Positions 35,426 through 49,366 of a stretch of 64,000 bases of DNA are shown piece by piece. Positions within the stretch are counted from its first letter, which is position 1. Each line of letters opens with the position of its first letter. The stretch is from Paramecium sonneborni (Eukaryota > Ciliophora > Oligohymenophorea > Peniculida > Parameciidae). The stretch covers positions 338,339 through 402,338 of the forward strand of contig CAJJDN010000101.1 in NCBI GenBank assembly GCA_905182985.1, written 5' to 3'. Position numbers and translations under genes: made by a program. Under the pieces are notes generated by a model. That model saw only the letters and a list, made by a program, of their open reading frames with translations, ran no database searches and was not told where the DNA came from.

Positions 35426-38400
35426 ATGTTTTTATTAACTTTACTTGCTTTCCTTTTGCCTTTGTAATCCATTTAATCAAATTTAATTACTTGTTATTAT
35501 GAGAAAGATGATTCTCAACTTGAAATTAATTCTGAAAGACCATAAGAAAAAATAATTAATCTAAAATCGAACTCAGGTGAGGCTCATGAAAAAGGATTTG
35601 GATTTTGGTCAAAATATATTGCAACTATAGATTTTGATTCATTTAGTAAATATTCTAGACCATTTGATGTTCAATATTGTTTCTGGGCATAATGCATTTT
35701 TAATGGATTTTTTTTTTTAAGAATTAGAGACTAAAATTAAGATAATATTATTGCTTTGATACTAAATATGAAAGATGATCCCATAAGCTTGACTCATGAT
35801 ATTCATTTATTTGCAATAGGTGAAAATGAATATTAAAAGGCATAATTTAATTATATGGCTAACTAATATCAAAATATATGGTATTATACATCAATAGTTT
35901 ATTCAAAAATTGATCAAAAATTAAGAATATTTACTAATTTCGATAATTAGATTCACTCTTTTGATTACTAAATAATGACCGATGAGATAATAGTGTAATT
36001 AGGAGGATACAATTAAAATTAACAATTGTATCAAAATTATGTTTTTGTTGGTTAAACATTACTGTTTTTTAAAGGATATTTTTCATCTATATAAGAATAT
36101 GAATCCTTTACATATTCTGATGATTTTTTTATAAATTTATTAATTTAATGTTAGATATAAGATTAGAAAACTAAAACCTTAATTTATGATTAAATTCAAT
36201 TAATAGATCCAAGTTTATCGTCTTCAGAAGATATGTCAATTCATACACCTGAATACAAAATTGTGAATAGTCGATATTTGATAAAATGTTGGGTTAAATA
36301 AGATTATGAAGAGGTATAACTTAAGTTGTAATTTTAAGGCATTTAGATATTATTAAAATGAATATGGCTATACATTTTATCAGCTTCGTTAAACTGTATT
36401 TTTAATTGATTCTTTAAAATATATATTTTAAAATTTATAGGGAGTTAAAGTTATGAGCATATATTATGAAGTATTATGTTTTAATATTTAGGTGGACTTT
36501 GAAAATAATAATGAAACAATTATTTAATTCTCAACAGAATTCATAAAAATTCCTCTTCTAGTATAAAAATATGAGGATGAGAATTTGAGGTAATTTGATA
36601 GGGTAATTATAAAAAAGGATAATTTATATGAATTAACATAATAATGGCATTATTTAATAATAGAATATGGAAGGACATCTATAGATGGAGCTAATTTATA
36701 GATTAGATTAATTTTTTTAACTTAAGAATAGTTGGTGTATAATTTAGGAACTCATGGTTATAATTCTTAATTTATAGGATAACCTATAATTTAATAAATA
36801 CAAAAATAGGATAACTTTTTTGGAAAAAGTAGAACAAAAATTCGAAGATTGAAATTTATAACAGGTTATCTTTAAGAGAATAATGATTTTAATTATGGTA
36901 GTATTTTAATTAATAATTTAAGAATGTCATCCAAGTTGTAAAGATTGTTAAGGACCTATGAATTTTGATTGCAAATCTTGTTATACAGAATATTATTTTT
37001 CTTTAACATAATTTAATATATGCGATTGTATGTATCTTACTTAATATATTACTACTTCATAAAAGTGTTAGCCTATAGAAAATGTATAATATTTAAATAT
37101 TGTTTAAAAATAAATAGAAAAACTTTGTAATTTTAGTTATTTTTAGGTTAAATTTAGAAATTAGTTTTATTGTGTTTAATGGTATTATTTAAAAATAAAA
37201 AAAATAGTCCAGAATATCATGAAGAGAGATTATAATGTGGTGATTGTTTTCAAAATTGGTCTACTTGGTAATTTAAACCTCTTTGTACATTTGATTATAT
37301 ATAATAAAGAGTTGGATATCCTTTCATTAAAAAAGATAGAAAAAATATATATATTGATGTTTATTATTTAGATGATCAACTGTAACTAAATTTACTTTAA
37401 GGAGCTTCAGATTTTTGTGATGATGCATAACTTGATTGTTAAGAAAGTCAACATTATCATTTAGATAAAAAAATTAAGATGAAATGCAAAATCAATCATT
37501 TTTACTAAGATAATAAATGTTGGATTTGTGATTAATCATGTATTGATTGTAAATCAAAAGATATATGCCTTAATTGTATGGACACTTATTATTTTAATTT
37601 CTCCAGTTAAAAATGTAAGTTTTGTCCAAATGAGTGTTTAACTTGTAAAAATGATACAAACTCTAAAACAGGATTAATATGTTTAACATGTGCTAAGTAA
37701 AATATATTACTTATTCAAAAGAACTTATGCTTTGACAAAGTAAGGGACATGTAATAAATGTGGAAACGATTGTGAATATTGTTAGGAAGATTATAATCTA
37801 AAAACATAATAATATTTTATGAGATGTAACAAATGTCTAGATGAAAGGAAAATGTCAATAAGATTTGATGGAATTAATTGTAGAATTATTACCATTTAAA
37901 ATTGTCAATATGTTATGATTATCTCAAAAGCTCAACCATGGGGTTATTCTAATTTCCCTTATAATTTTGAACCATCTAATGATGTTTAAGATGAACTACC
38001 TATTTGTGGATTATGTGATGATTATTATGGGTATAATCTTTATTAAGAAATTTGTGAACCAAGAGATTATGACAATACTTGCCTTTAATCCTTTTTTGGT
38101 GATTATTTATATAATGGTGTCTAATATCCTCCTTAATACTTTTGTCTAATAGCAAATATCTATATTCATCAAGCAACTTAAGGGGAAGATTGCGAATTTT
38201 AAATTCAAAATTGTAGATTTTGCTTCAATCCATAATAATTTACACCTTCATTTTGTCTCGAATGTAAAACTGGATATTATGCAAATCGTATTTCAGGATA
38301 ATGTTTTAGATGTCCTGAATCTTTAAATTGTAAGACTTGTTTTCATTCATCTATTAAATTTAATGATTCATATAGAATTAAACTTTCAGTCCCACATTAA

Positions 38401-41400
38401 TTTTTAAAATCATAAACAGATACTAAATATTTTGTACTCTATTATTTTTATTTACTAGTTTACTTAAGCTTAAAATAATAATCCTTAAGATTATCAATTG
38501 GTCTGCAGTTCATGTAACTATGGATTTATGTTAATAGATGGATAATGTATTAAATATTGTGACATTAATTGTCCTAATTGTTTATATTCTGAAGGATAAT
38601 TTTATTGTTAATACTGTGAAAATAATAACTATCACAGTTAATTGAGTTTAATTTAACATAAATGTTCTGAATGTCCAAGTTATTGTGAATTTTGTAGAGA
38701 AAGAACACAAGAAGAAATAACTATATTAAATTCTAATTTTATTCCTAATTTAAACAATTAAATATATTCTTATTAATGTCTCAAGGCCTATACCAATAAT
38801 GAAAACCTTTATTACGATTAAATTTTTGGATAATTTCATCCTTGTTATAATTAAGATGCTTGTTAAAATGTCATTCTATTTGAAATTAATTTATTTTGTT
38901 CAAATTAAGAGTATTAAACAAAATTATCAGCACTTACTGATTTAGATTAATAAATATAATTTAAAATGAATAATGTATTATTTGATACACTTTTGCAATC
39001 TAATTCTTAAAACCCTAGTTTTTAAGATGTACTATAATATTACTAAATTTTAGCTTGAATTAGATTCAAAATATTAAATAATGAATAAAAAATTCATCAA
39101 AACAATTATTATTTAATTAACATCCAATACAGAATAAATATGTTCAGTTAATGAAATAAACTATATTTCCTAAAAATTTTCCCAATATGTATTTCAATTA
39201 ATGTAATTATTATTTTATAAAAAGTGATGTATAATTAATTATCAAATCTAAAAAAGATTAGCCTTTAAAAATTAAAATATACAAAGAATTACATTTTTTG
39301 GATTTTTCATTTATAAGTTTTGAAAATATTGAATTTGAAATCCAATCATCTACAAAAGAGAAAAGTATAAGTATTTAAGGATTTAAACCAATTTAATTAT
39401 AATTAGAAAACATTTTGTTTACTTCTAATTCTTAAGAGTAAATAAGTCTTTTTGCTTTAAAAGGGGACTAAATTTCTTCAACCTAAATGAATGGAATTAA
39501 CTTTTAAAACATTAACTTTTTGAGTGAAAACTTAAAAAGTATTTTTTAATTTTCTTTCTTACCACAAGCTTTGGCTTAGTTTAAAAACTTTTAAATATCG
39601 AATTGTAATTTTTAAAATATTAATATTATTGAATTTAAATCATCTCAAACTATATCAGTAGAATTAGACAAGATGAAAATTTCTGCTAATTTAAATAAAT
39701 GCTCATTATTGTCATCAAAAACTAATTAAGAAATAAAAGAATTAACTATTTAAAATATTTACATTACAGGCCAATTAGAATATTCAGAATCTTTTATAAC
39801 ATTGAACAATATAGAAAATGCATAAATTTACAATTTTACATTAAATGAAATAAAACTAGTCAATTCAGTAATTATTTAATTGGAGAAATATGCTTTTATT
39901 TAACATCTTACTATTCAAAAATGTTAAATTTTAGGAATTGTTTAAATTATTTCTAACTTTATTCCAAAAGAAATGAACAATTAAACAATACTCAGCTATG
40001 TTATCAATAAAATTGAATTAAATGATATAATTTTAAATTCACTTTCGAAAATAGTATACATGCAACCATTTTAATCTGCCTCATCTTCTGTAGTAATAGA
40101 AGATATATTATTTTCGAATATTCATAGAGATAGTTAACTTAATGCTCAATAGGATATTCCTCTAATAAATATTTTATTGTAAACTGTTAAAATATAATTT
40201 TGTATAATTTAGAGGGGGAGTGGATTCATAGAATTTTTATTTTAAAATGTCTTCAAATTAGAAATGAAGAATTTAAAAGCTTCATAACCAAGAAAATATT
40301 AATTGCATTAATTTTATGAATGTACTAATTTAGAAGCAAGTTTCTTTCCAAGTTTTATCAAATTATTGGATGTAAAAAATATTTATTTTGAACAATTTGT
40401 TATAAAGGGTTTTAATATAATAAATACAGCATTAATTTTATATTAAAGTTATTTTGAATCATAATATGAAACAATATTTTAATTTAAAAACTTTTTAATA
40501 GAAGAAAATCTTGTTATGGTTTTGCAACCAGATTCAAGCACCTCACTTATTCATATTCAAAGTAGATAATAGATTGAAGTAATTATTGAGAATGCAGAAA
40601 TTACAAGAAATTAATTACATAATTATGGATAAAATCTATTCATATAGTCTTCTTTAGGGCTTTTGATTGATTGTCCATCTGGAGTTATAAAATTATAGTA
40701 AAATTTATTTAACAATAATTTTGCTACAAATACTACAGATACTATAACATATATCTTTGCTAAGAGTATATTGATGGATTCAGTTCAATTTATTAATAAT
40801 TCAGTTTACAATATACAATTACTTTTGAATAACATTGTTCTTAATTTTCCAAATGATTAAATTGTAAGATTGAGTAATTTAATAAATATATTTCCACTAA
40901 TTAGTGAAGTTGGTAATGCATATCTTTAAGCATAAAATATTATAATTTTGGATTGTTAAGTTTAAAATTCATCAGGGAAAAATGGAATTGGATTTTACAT
41001 AAAAGCTTAATCCATAAAGATTATAGGTGTTATATTTAAAGATTTGAAAACATAATTCAAAAATAATGATGAGCATGGGTCTTGTATTTTTATTGAAATT
41101 GCATCAAAAAAATCAGAAATTTCAATTTAAAACGTTATTGCTAAAAATATTATTACAAAGGATTATGGTAGCTTTCTTTATATAAAATCTGATCATGATT
41201 ATTTGAGTATGACTCTAAAAAATATAACTTTGTAAGGATGTATATCATCAAAAGGAAGTGTTCTTTATGCATCATTTTAGAAAACATCTTTATCTAATCA
41301 ATTGAGCATTTAGGATGTTATAATAACAGATTAAGAAACTGTTTTTTTTGATTACCTAAAATAAATAGTTTACAATCCAAATGCATAAGTTAATCTTAAC

Positions 41401-44400
41401 AATAGAGTTTCATTTTACTTTGAAAATTCTGTGATCAACTTATCTAATATTCAGGTATTAGATTTGTTTTATGAATCATTACTTTATTGTAATGATTAAA
41501 GCGATATAAATATTAATTAAATTATAATAAGAAGTGGTACAATTCCAAAATAAAGTCTATTATATATCTAACCCAGAAATAGTATATTATTAATATTAAT
41601 ATTTAGATTTGGAAACTAAAATTAGTATTAAAGGATTGCAAATTTAGTATTTGGCTTAATCATAAAATCAAGTTGAACAATGCCACATCACTTAACCAAT
41701 AAAATCTTTAAAAATTTAGAATATGCAATGTTAAGTGGAAAATTAAAATAAAAATGTTCAAATTGATTTTGAAAATGCTAATAATTAAGATATAGATTGT
41801 TTACAAAGTTAATTTTTATTTACTAATACAAATTCTTAACAAGCAATCATGACTATATATTAGATCAAAGAATCAGATAAAATATATTTATTGGATAACT
41901 ATTTTTAAAATAATAATATCTCTAATTCTATCAATGGAATAATATTTTTCCAGTTAAACAAGTAATTGTATAAAATTTTTTCTATTGATCTCAATAATTT
42001 GAATATAAAAAATAATTAATGTGGATTTTTAGGATGCTTATGTATAAATAATGAGATTTACAATAACAATTATAAATATTTTAATCACTCCTTAAGAATC
42101 TTAAAATAAGATAGGGAGTAGATATTGATGTAACTTAAATATGATGTTACTATAAAAAATTATATATGTTTAGGAAATTAAGCAGATTATGGAACATGTT
42201 TATTTGCTAATTCAACTCGAGTGCTTATATAAAACTCAATATTAACAAATAATAATGCAAAATTTGTTGGGGGAGTTATTTATTTTGTTGGAATAGAATC
42301 TTTTTTATTGATAACTAACTCTAAAATTAAGAGAAATGAGGCATTAACAGCTGGTGCAATTTATTTCGATAATTGTATTTCTTAAAATATGGAAAATTTT
42401 GACACAATCATTACAGAAAATTCAGCTACTAATTATGGAAATGATTTAGTTGAAGCTCCTTCACATTTATCAATAACTAAAAATAATTATAAAAGTATAT
42501 TTAGTACTTATCCAATTAATGAAACTAGAGAACTATTGTATGAAATGTTAAATAATTCAAATAATTAAAATTAAGTAATCTATTTACCAAGTGGAACTTA
42601 AATAAAAGAATATTAATCATTTAATTTTATTACTAAAGAATTAGAGCCTTAGTACTTAACATTTAGAATAGTAGCTTTAGACAACAAATATTCTAAATAA
42701 TACAATTTGACAGATTCAAAATGTAATATTGAAACCAATATCTTTGATTTATAAAGAAAAGAATATATTGGAACTTAGAATTAAACATATATCTCTAAAA
42801 ACATAGTTTATTTTAATCCAATAACAAATGATTATAATTTAGATGATTTGATTATCTTTTTTGATAGCTCTAATACAAAAATCAGATATTTATAATTAGC
42901 TATAACATGTGATAGCTTAAAAATAAAACAATATGATGAAAACAAATTAATAGTGAAATCATATCATACAAATTATAAATTATTGATCAACATTAATACT
43001 TTTAGATGTAGAGTTGGCGAAATAAAATCTCAATTAGATATGTCATGCCATGAATGTGATTCTAAATTAGATTAATATTCATTAAAACTTAATTCTAATA
43101 AATGTAATATAAGGGATGAATAAACTACACTAAATGTAACTTCCTATAAACTGAATCTTAGAGAAGTATATAATTATTATTCTAAATAAGGGATTTTGGA
43201 GACCATATTTTGATAATGATTAGATAGAGGAATGTTATAACTTGAAAGATAATTGTCTTGGATTATGGGATTATGGTGATACTTCATGTTATTTAGGTCA
43301 CATTGGTGCATTATGTGAACAATGTGACATATAAGACACAAGAGGATAAGGAAAATACTCAAATGCTTAATAGTATTCTTGTGGCTCTTGTGAAGATATC
43401 AATTATAATTTGATTTAAATAATTGGATTTAGTATCTGGTAATAAATTATTATTTATTTAAAGGACTTTAATTACTATAATTCTAAGTGTAAAAGGAGCT
43501 ATTACTATTGAATTTTAAATCTTAGAATCTCCTTATTTAATTAAAATATTTACCAATTATTTATAGATTATAAGTTCACTAACAACATTTAAATTGAGCT
43601 TACCAGTTAACTATTTTTATTTTTTAGATGGAGTTGGAAATCCAATATAAAGGATTTCTTATTCATTGGATTGTTATCTAGGTATTTAATATCTAAAATA
43701 CTTTTTAGTTCTAATTTCATATCTTGATATTCATTATACTAGATTGATTTGGTAACTAATACTTCCTTGCATTTATTTCCTAATACTTTCAATTTTCTAT
43801 TCTGTCCTTATTTATCTAAACTATATCAAATACAAAGGATCAATTGTTATGACAGCTATAATCTATATGTATATTTACTTTTAGCCCAGTTTAATTGGAT
43901 CTGTCATAGCTTTAGTTTCAACTAGAACTATCTCAGGTGTTTCTTGGATCTAAGCTAATGTCGCTTTTCAATTTGATACTTTTGTTCATCATAGATGGGT
44001 TATAGGATTTTGCATACCAATCTTATTTTTGTTTGGTATTTTAATACCTGCAGGATTACTTTATGGATTATATTAACAAAGACATAAACTTATTTATAAA
44101 AGAGGTAAAAGCTTATTTGGATATCTTTATTATGAATATAAACCCAAGGCTTACTTTTGGGAAATCATCAAGATTGTAACAAAAGAATTAGTTATTTTGT
44201 TTTTGATCTTTTATGAAGATTCAATAATAATAAAAGGTTCTTTAATTTATTTAATTCTTTTATTTTATTAGTTATTAAATCTTAAATATTAACCTTTTAA
44301 ATCTTTCAGGTTGAATCAATTAGATTATGAATCAACATTAATTTGTGGAACATCTATTATTATAGGAATAGGACTTAATATAGGATAATAATCTTAATTT

Positions 44401-44826
44401 AAAAGCATTTATAACTTTTACTTTTTAGCATTAATGATTATGAATATATTCATGCTAGTTAAATTTGTGATCTACTTAATCAATTCATATTTCAATGAAA
44501 TGGAATAACTGACAGACCAAATAAAAAAGAAAGTTTAATCTATTTTACCAAAACAAATTAAGATGAGTCAACAATGTCAAAGAATATTAGAACTCTCATC
44601 AGTAAGACGACAAAGAGTTAAAAATAATTTTAAAAGATTGAAATCTGCTTATAAATAATCTAAATAAAAACAATCCACTTAGATTTATATTTTTAATAAT
44701 TTTTCAAACTAATAAATTACCTAAAGAATAAAGTAAAATTTTTGTATATTATTTAGTAGCCAATTCACTGAAAGAGAAAATAGATTAAGCTAAAAAATAC
44801 TTTTATCTGAAGTATAATTCAGATGA
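35426..44826 (+). CDS. Giant Cys-rich multi-pass surface protein
   Basis: A gene of about 9.4 kb encoding roughly 3,000 residues. Order: signal peptide (MFLLTLLAFLLPLQSIQS); an N-terminal lectin-like beta region with Trp/Gly/Asp blocks; several furin/EGF-like cysteine-rich segments at about 36.9-38.8 kb (ECHPSCKDCQGPMNFDCKSC, CLECKTGYYANRISGQC); a very long region of short beta-strand repeats at 39-42.9 kb, parallel beta-helix-like; another Cys segment near 43.0-43.4 kb (CDIQDTRGQGKY); and at least six transmembrane helices at 43.4-44.5 kb (GIGLNIGQQS, FWEIIKIVTKELVILFLIF, LALMIMNIFMLVKFV). Many short introns, not all resolved. Ciliates have expanded families of this architecture; function unknown. 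The exact stop is uncertain. Confidence 0.75.
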
Positions 44827-45476
44827 AGAACATTGAAATCATAATTTTTTTTAAATATTAACCAAAATGTTTCTAAACAAAAAAAATTAAATTAGAATCT
44901 GAACATGAGTAGAATTTTTTTAGTTTTCTAAACTTTATTAAAAAAAATATATCTAAATTATCTTTTTCAAATTAACAAATGTGTTTTATTATGGTATTAA
45001 GTTTAATATTATGAATACTGTATTAACATGAATTTTGAGTATTGAATTTAGTAATATTAATATTCGGATTTATTTAAATACATAAATTATTTAAATTACC
45101 ATCTTCAAATATATCTATTATTTAAAATAAAAAGGTTATATAATTACACTTGAGCATTTTCTTTTATAAATTCTAATTTAATTCTAAAGATTTTCTCAAA
45201 TCACAAAAATTGACTTTGCAAATAGCTTATATTGATTACAAAATTTTGTTTTTCTTACATATTTTTGAATGATAATTAAACATTATTAGTAATAGAGCAG
45301 AATGATAATATTAACTCTTTAAAGAATGAACTATTACTTACTAAAATTTACATTTATTTATATTTAAAAAGACATAATTTTTATATTCATTTTCCATGCT
45401 ATAATTTTCTATTAATCCAATATTGAATTAATTCAATATTATTAAAGCATTTTGCATTTATTAAGTACATTAATTT
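44827..45476. other. AT-rich intergenic region
   Basis: About 650 bp between the giant gene and the ISG12-like gene. No coding frame is supported. Confidence 0.5.
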
Positions 45477-46475
45477 ATGTAAAGAAAAATAATAGCAATT
45501 TTATTTATCTTTTTAATTCTTGGGAGTAATTAAGCAAAAGAAAATACTTCAAAAAATAAATGCTTAAAATACAATAAGGGAAAAATATTTGATTGCATTA
45601 AGAAACAACTAGCTATGGCCTTTTAATATCAATCAATTTCATCTTTCGCTGCATTTATAGCTATTAAAATAGGTATATGGTTAGCTGGTTTTTCTTCACT
45701 TGGTCCAGTAGCTGGTTCAATAGCAGCTTGGTTTTAGTCACTATTAGGAAATGTTGTAGCAAATTCCTTATTTTCATTTTTTTAAGCTGTGGCTATGGGG
45801 AAAACAGCATTATTAATAATTCCAAGTTTGGCTATAGGAACTATTATAGGAATAATCTATTTAGTTCTTAATTGTTTTTCTTCAGATTCTTGTGATTTAG
45901 AAGAAAAACAGAGATAGAAGAGATCTAATTAAAAAGATAATCAAGAAAAAAAAAATCAAAAAAAATAAAAAGAATCATTTTGGAGTTCTTCTTGGGATAT
46001 TATCAAATAAATTGCATAAGACTAAGTAGAAATAGTGTCAGAATTGATACCCTCCATGCCAAAATAAATTACAGATCTTAAGAAAAATATATAAAGCTAA
46101 TTGACAAAAATATTTCCTAATTTTTCTAATTAATTTGCTGAATTTGCTGGGGATGCTTTAAAATTTTCAGACTATTTGACGAATATCATTTCAGATCAAC
46201 TTTAAATTGCTTAAGAGAATATGAAAATTGTATATGAATCGATAGCATAAAAAATCGATGAATCTATAGTTGGATTATCTGATTTAGTTGAATTTATTTG
46301 GGAAAATAGATTAATTCTACAGGAATCATTTGAATATACTTTTTAAGTGTTGAAAGAATAATATTATTATTTTTAGACTTTGTCAAAGAAAATAGATGGA
46401 ATGAAATAGTCAATAAAAAAAGATGCTTGTATGAATAGTTTTTTAGAATACCTTGATGGAATAGAAAATTCATGA
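45477..46475 (+). CDS. Secreted/membrane protein with ISG12 (IFI6/IFI27)-like domain
   Basis: Intronless protein of 332 residues. Signal peptide (MQRKIIAILFIFLILGSNQA), a short Cys/Lys region, then a glycine/alanine/serine-rich hydrophobic domain of about 75 residues: LAGFSSLGPVAGSIAAWFQS, NVVANSLFSFFQAVAMGK, SLAIGTIIGIIYLVL. The GF(S/T)..G..AGSIAA..QS...G..A.SL....Q pattern matches the ISG12/IFI6-16 family, small membrane proteins often targeted to mitochondria or ER. It is followed by a Lys/Gln-rich linker and a long amphipathic helical tail ending CMNSFLEYLDGIENS. The fusion of this domain to a 200-residue helical tail is unlike the short animal proteins. Family assignment is by pattern. 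Confidence 0.7.
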
Positions 46476-46719
46476 TTATCAATCATAATATTAGTATTTT
46501 CATTAATTATACACAGAATTTTTTTTAATTTTTACTAGCAACAAAGCAGATATAAAAATAGTAAATGATGAAGGAATTAGATAGAAGGCAAAAAATCAAA
46601 AAAAAAATTTTAAGAATTTGTTTTTTAATAATAGCTAAATATATTTTATATTTATTAATTAAAAAAAACATAACAAAACCCTAAAGCAATTATTATAATG
46701 AGATATTAAAAAAAGTTAA

Positions 46720-47350
46720 ATGGATTTTTGTTCTAATCGTTTGTTTAGGTTTAGATCAATTCCTTGAAAATTTTAAATATCCTTAAATATACCTTTATAT
46801 AGCTAAAAATACTAGGTGTTAATAGTCTTTTGAATTTTCATCCTATATTTTGAAAAATGAATAAACCAAAATCCCAAAAATTTGGGATTTCAATATTTTT
46901 ATATAGCCTATCTTCTTTTATAAATAATTAGCTTGACCACTATAATCTACTTTTATCTCATTTGCTACTGACCAAATCTTATAATTTATTTTTACAAAAG
47001 ATATTAATTAATTTTAAAGACTATTTCAAATTATGCTTTTTACAAAATTTTAAAGTGCTTTGATCCTTAATGACATTTTCAATCAATTTCTTGAACCTAA
47101 AATCTTAATATTTCATCTCAACTTCCGAATATAGTAAGATCTTTTTTGTTATTATTCGTTTATGGGACATAAAACTTATTCTTGATGTCTTATCAATTTT
47201 TAAGAATTATAAATTTATATTAAATCTATAAAATTTAGCTAAATTTCTTCCTTTTTCTTATTTAATGAATTCAATTTTTCATTTACTTCTTTTGAAAATT
47301 CTTATAAATAAGTTTCTTTTTCATATATGCAAGTGATTTAACACTTATCA
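46720..47350 (-). pseudogene. Degenerate relative of the neighbouring MORN-like repeat gene
   Basis: On the minus strand the frames CIYEKETYLQEFSKEVNEKL, KYQDFRFKKLIENVIKD and IWSVANEIKVDYSGQANY are coding-like. The last one parallels KWTATWNNKILVDVGGQY of the plus-strand gene at 47385. The frames are broken by TGA codons and by shifts that no short GT..AG intron repairs, so this looks like an inverted, decayed copy lying head to head with the intact gene. Confidence 0.45.
46869..46890. repeat. Short perfect inverted repeat
   Basis: Arms AAATCCCAAA (46869-46878) and TTTGGGATTT (46881-46890) with a 2-nt spacer, inside the decayed copy. It could form a small hairpin; significance unknown in this AT-rich context. 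Confidence 0.6.
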
Positions 47351-47384
47351 GTTTAAATAATTGAAATTAAAATTATTTTATATT

Positions 47385-49366
47385 ATGAATGCTTTATAAA
47401 ATGTTTTAATTAATAAGCTAGATGATTAGTAAGAAGAAGCAAGAGAATAGGAATATAGGGATTTAATAGGACCATTTTTTTTTAAAAGAAAATTCAAAAT
47501 TGTTTTTACAAAAAATAAAGAAGTTAAAATGATATCTTCAGATGGAGAGATAATAAGAAGGTAAAGAAAATAATCTTCAACATTAAGTTATATTATGACA
47601 AATTGTTGCTATAAAAATCTAGAAATACCCTTTAATTTTGAATAAGTTAAACATTTACAATGGATAGGAAAGTATCAGGATATGAAAAAAGTTGGAAAGT
47701 GGACAGCAACATGGAACAATAAAATATTAGTTGATGTTGGTGGTTAGTATTGTTAAAAAGGAATGAAATAAGGTCAATGGAAAGAACTATTTAAGAATTT
47801 TTATGAGTATTATTTATTTTTATAGTTTAAGCAAAGCATAAGTTTTTGAAGAAGGAGATTACATAAATAATTTGAGAACAGGGAAATGGAGTATTATTTA
47901 TGAAAATAAGTTAATGTAATTATTAATCAATATTTAAAGTGGGGGAGGAATTTATAATGAAAAAGGTTAAAAATATGGTTAATGGATTGAGTTGAATGAT
48001 TATTTCTAAAAGTATAAAGTTTTAATGTAGATTTATCATTAGTGATAATTAAATAATATATTAAGGAGAATATTATAATTGCAAGAAGGCTTGCATATGG
48101 AATATATATAGAAAAAGGTTAGCCATCTTCCTTAATATAAATTCATGTAAAAAGACAGGAAATTAGTCCTTAGAAATAATGTAAATAATAAATAGATTTT
48201 AGTGGTATGGAAAAATACGATCAATAGGGTCGAAAGAATGGAAAATGGGTTGAGTTAAGTGAACATTTTTAAAAGTATTATATTAAAATAATGTAATATT
48301 TAGAGAAACTTAGATTATTTATTGTGGTGAATATAATAATGGTAAGAAATGTGGAATTTGGGATATTTATCATTAGACATATAGTAATAGACCATTTTAT
48401 TTGATGTAGATTAAATTATTATTAAATAATTATAGTGGATGTGGTATATATAATGATTAAGGTTTGAAAATTGGAATGTGGTTTGAATAGAGTGAAAATT
48501 TTTAGAAGTTTTTAATAATTATAGTTATAATAGTAATGGTTAAATAATTTATGAAGGTCAATATAAAAATGGAATAAAAATTGGGAAATGGTATATAAAA
48601 TCAAAGAGTGGTTAAATATTAGAAAGAATGTATAAATTTAAAAAAAATGTAATTCTTAGTGGTTATGGATCTTATGATGAACAAGGACTTAAAAATGATA
48701 TTTGGTTAGAATTAAGTGAAAATTATTAGAAGTTTTAATAATTTCTTATGATATAGTTGCAATAGTGAGATCACTTATTATGGAAAATATAAAAACAATA
48801 AAAAAATTGGAAAATGGGAAATTTAAAACAAAAAATTTAATAAGAATCCATATGAATTGATGTAAGTAATATTATATATAAAATTAATATATTAGAGGTG
48901 GTGGATTATATAACGATTAAGGTTTAAAATATGGTAATTGGATAGATTTGATTGAAGATTTTTCGAGGTGTTATTTTAATTAAATATGTAAATTAGTTGG
49001 AAAGAGATCATTTGTAAGGGTGTTTTTCATAATGGAGGTAAGATTGGTAGATGGGATTTATAATTTAGATCTCCGTAGAGTAATTACTTTCGTAATATGT
49101 ATTTATTAAGTGAATTAATTTTTAGTGGTGGTGGATCTTATGATAATAACAATTTTAAGAATGGAAGTTGGATTGATATATGTGCTGATTTCTCAAAGTT
49201 TTATTTTTTTATTCTTATTATTAGAAATTAAAGAGTAGTTCATAAAGGAGTATATGACCATGGTAAAAAGATTGGATTATGGGAGGAAATAAGATTATGT
49301 GAAGATAATGGAAGTTTGAAAATGTATGAAATAAAAATTTATATTTAGAGGACAAAAAAAGTATGA
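47385..49366 (+). CDS. MORN-like tandem-repeat protein (ciliate-expanded family)
   Basis: A charged helical leader (INKLDDQQEEAREQEYRDL) is followed by about seven repeats of roughly 60-90 residues with the pattern GGGxYNxxGxKxGxWIELxxxF....GxYxNGKKxGKWxI, for example GGGIYNEKGQKYGQWIEL, GCGIYNDQGLKIGMWFE, GYGSYDEQGLKNDIWLEL, GGGLYNDQGLKYGNWIDL and GGGSYDNNNFKNGSWIDI. Short introns (19 and 24 nt are resolved near 47.8 and 47.9 kb) sit in most repeats, implying duplication of exon-intron units. The repeats resemble MORN modules, suggesting membrane or cytoskeleton binding. The C-terminus KIGLWEEIRLCEDN runs to TGA 49366. Some splice sites are not resolved. Confidence 0.65.
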
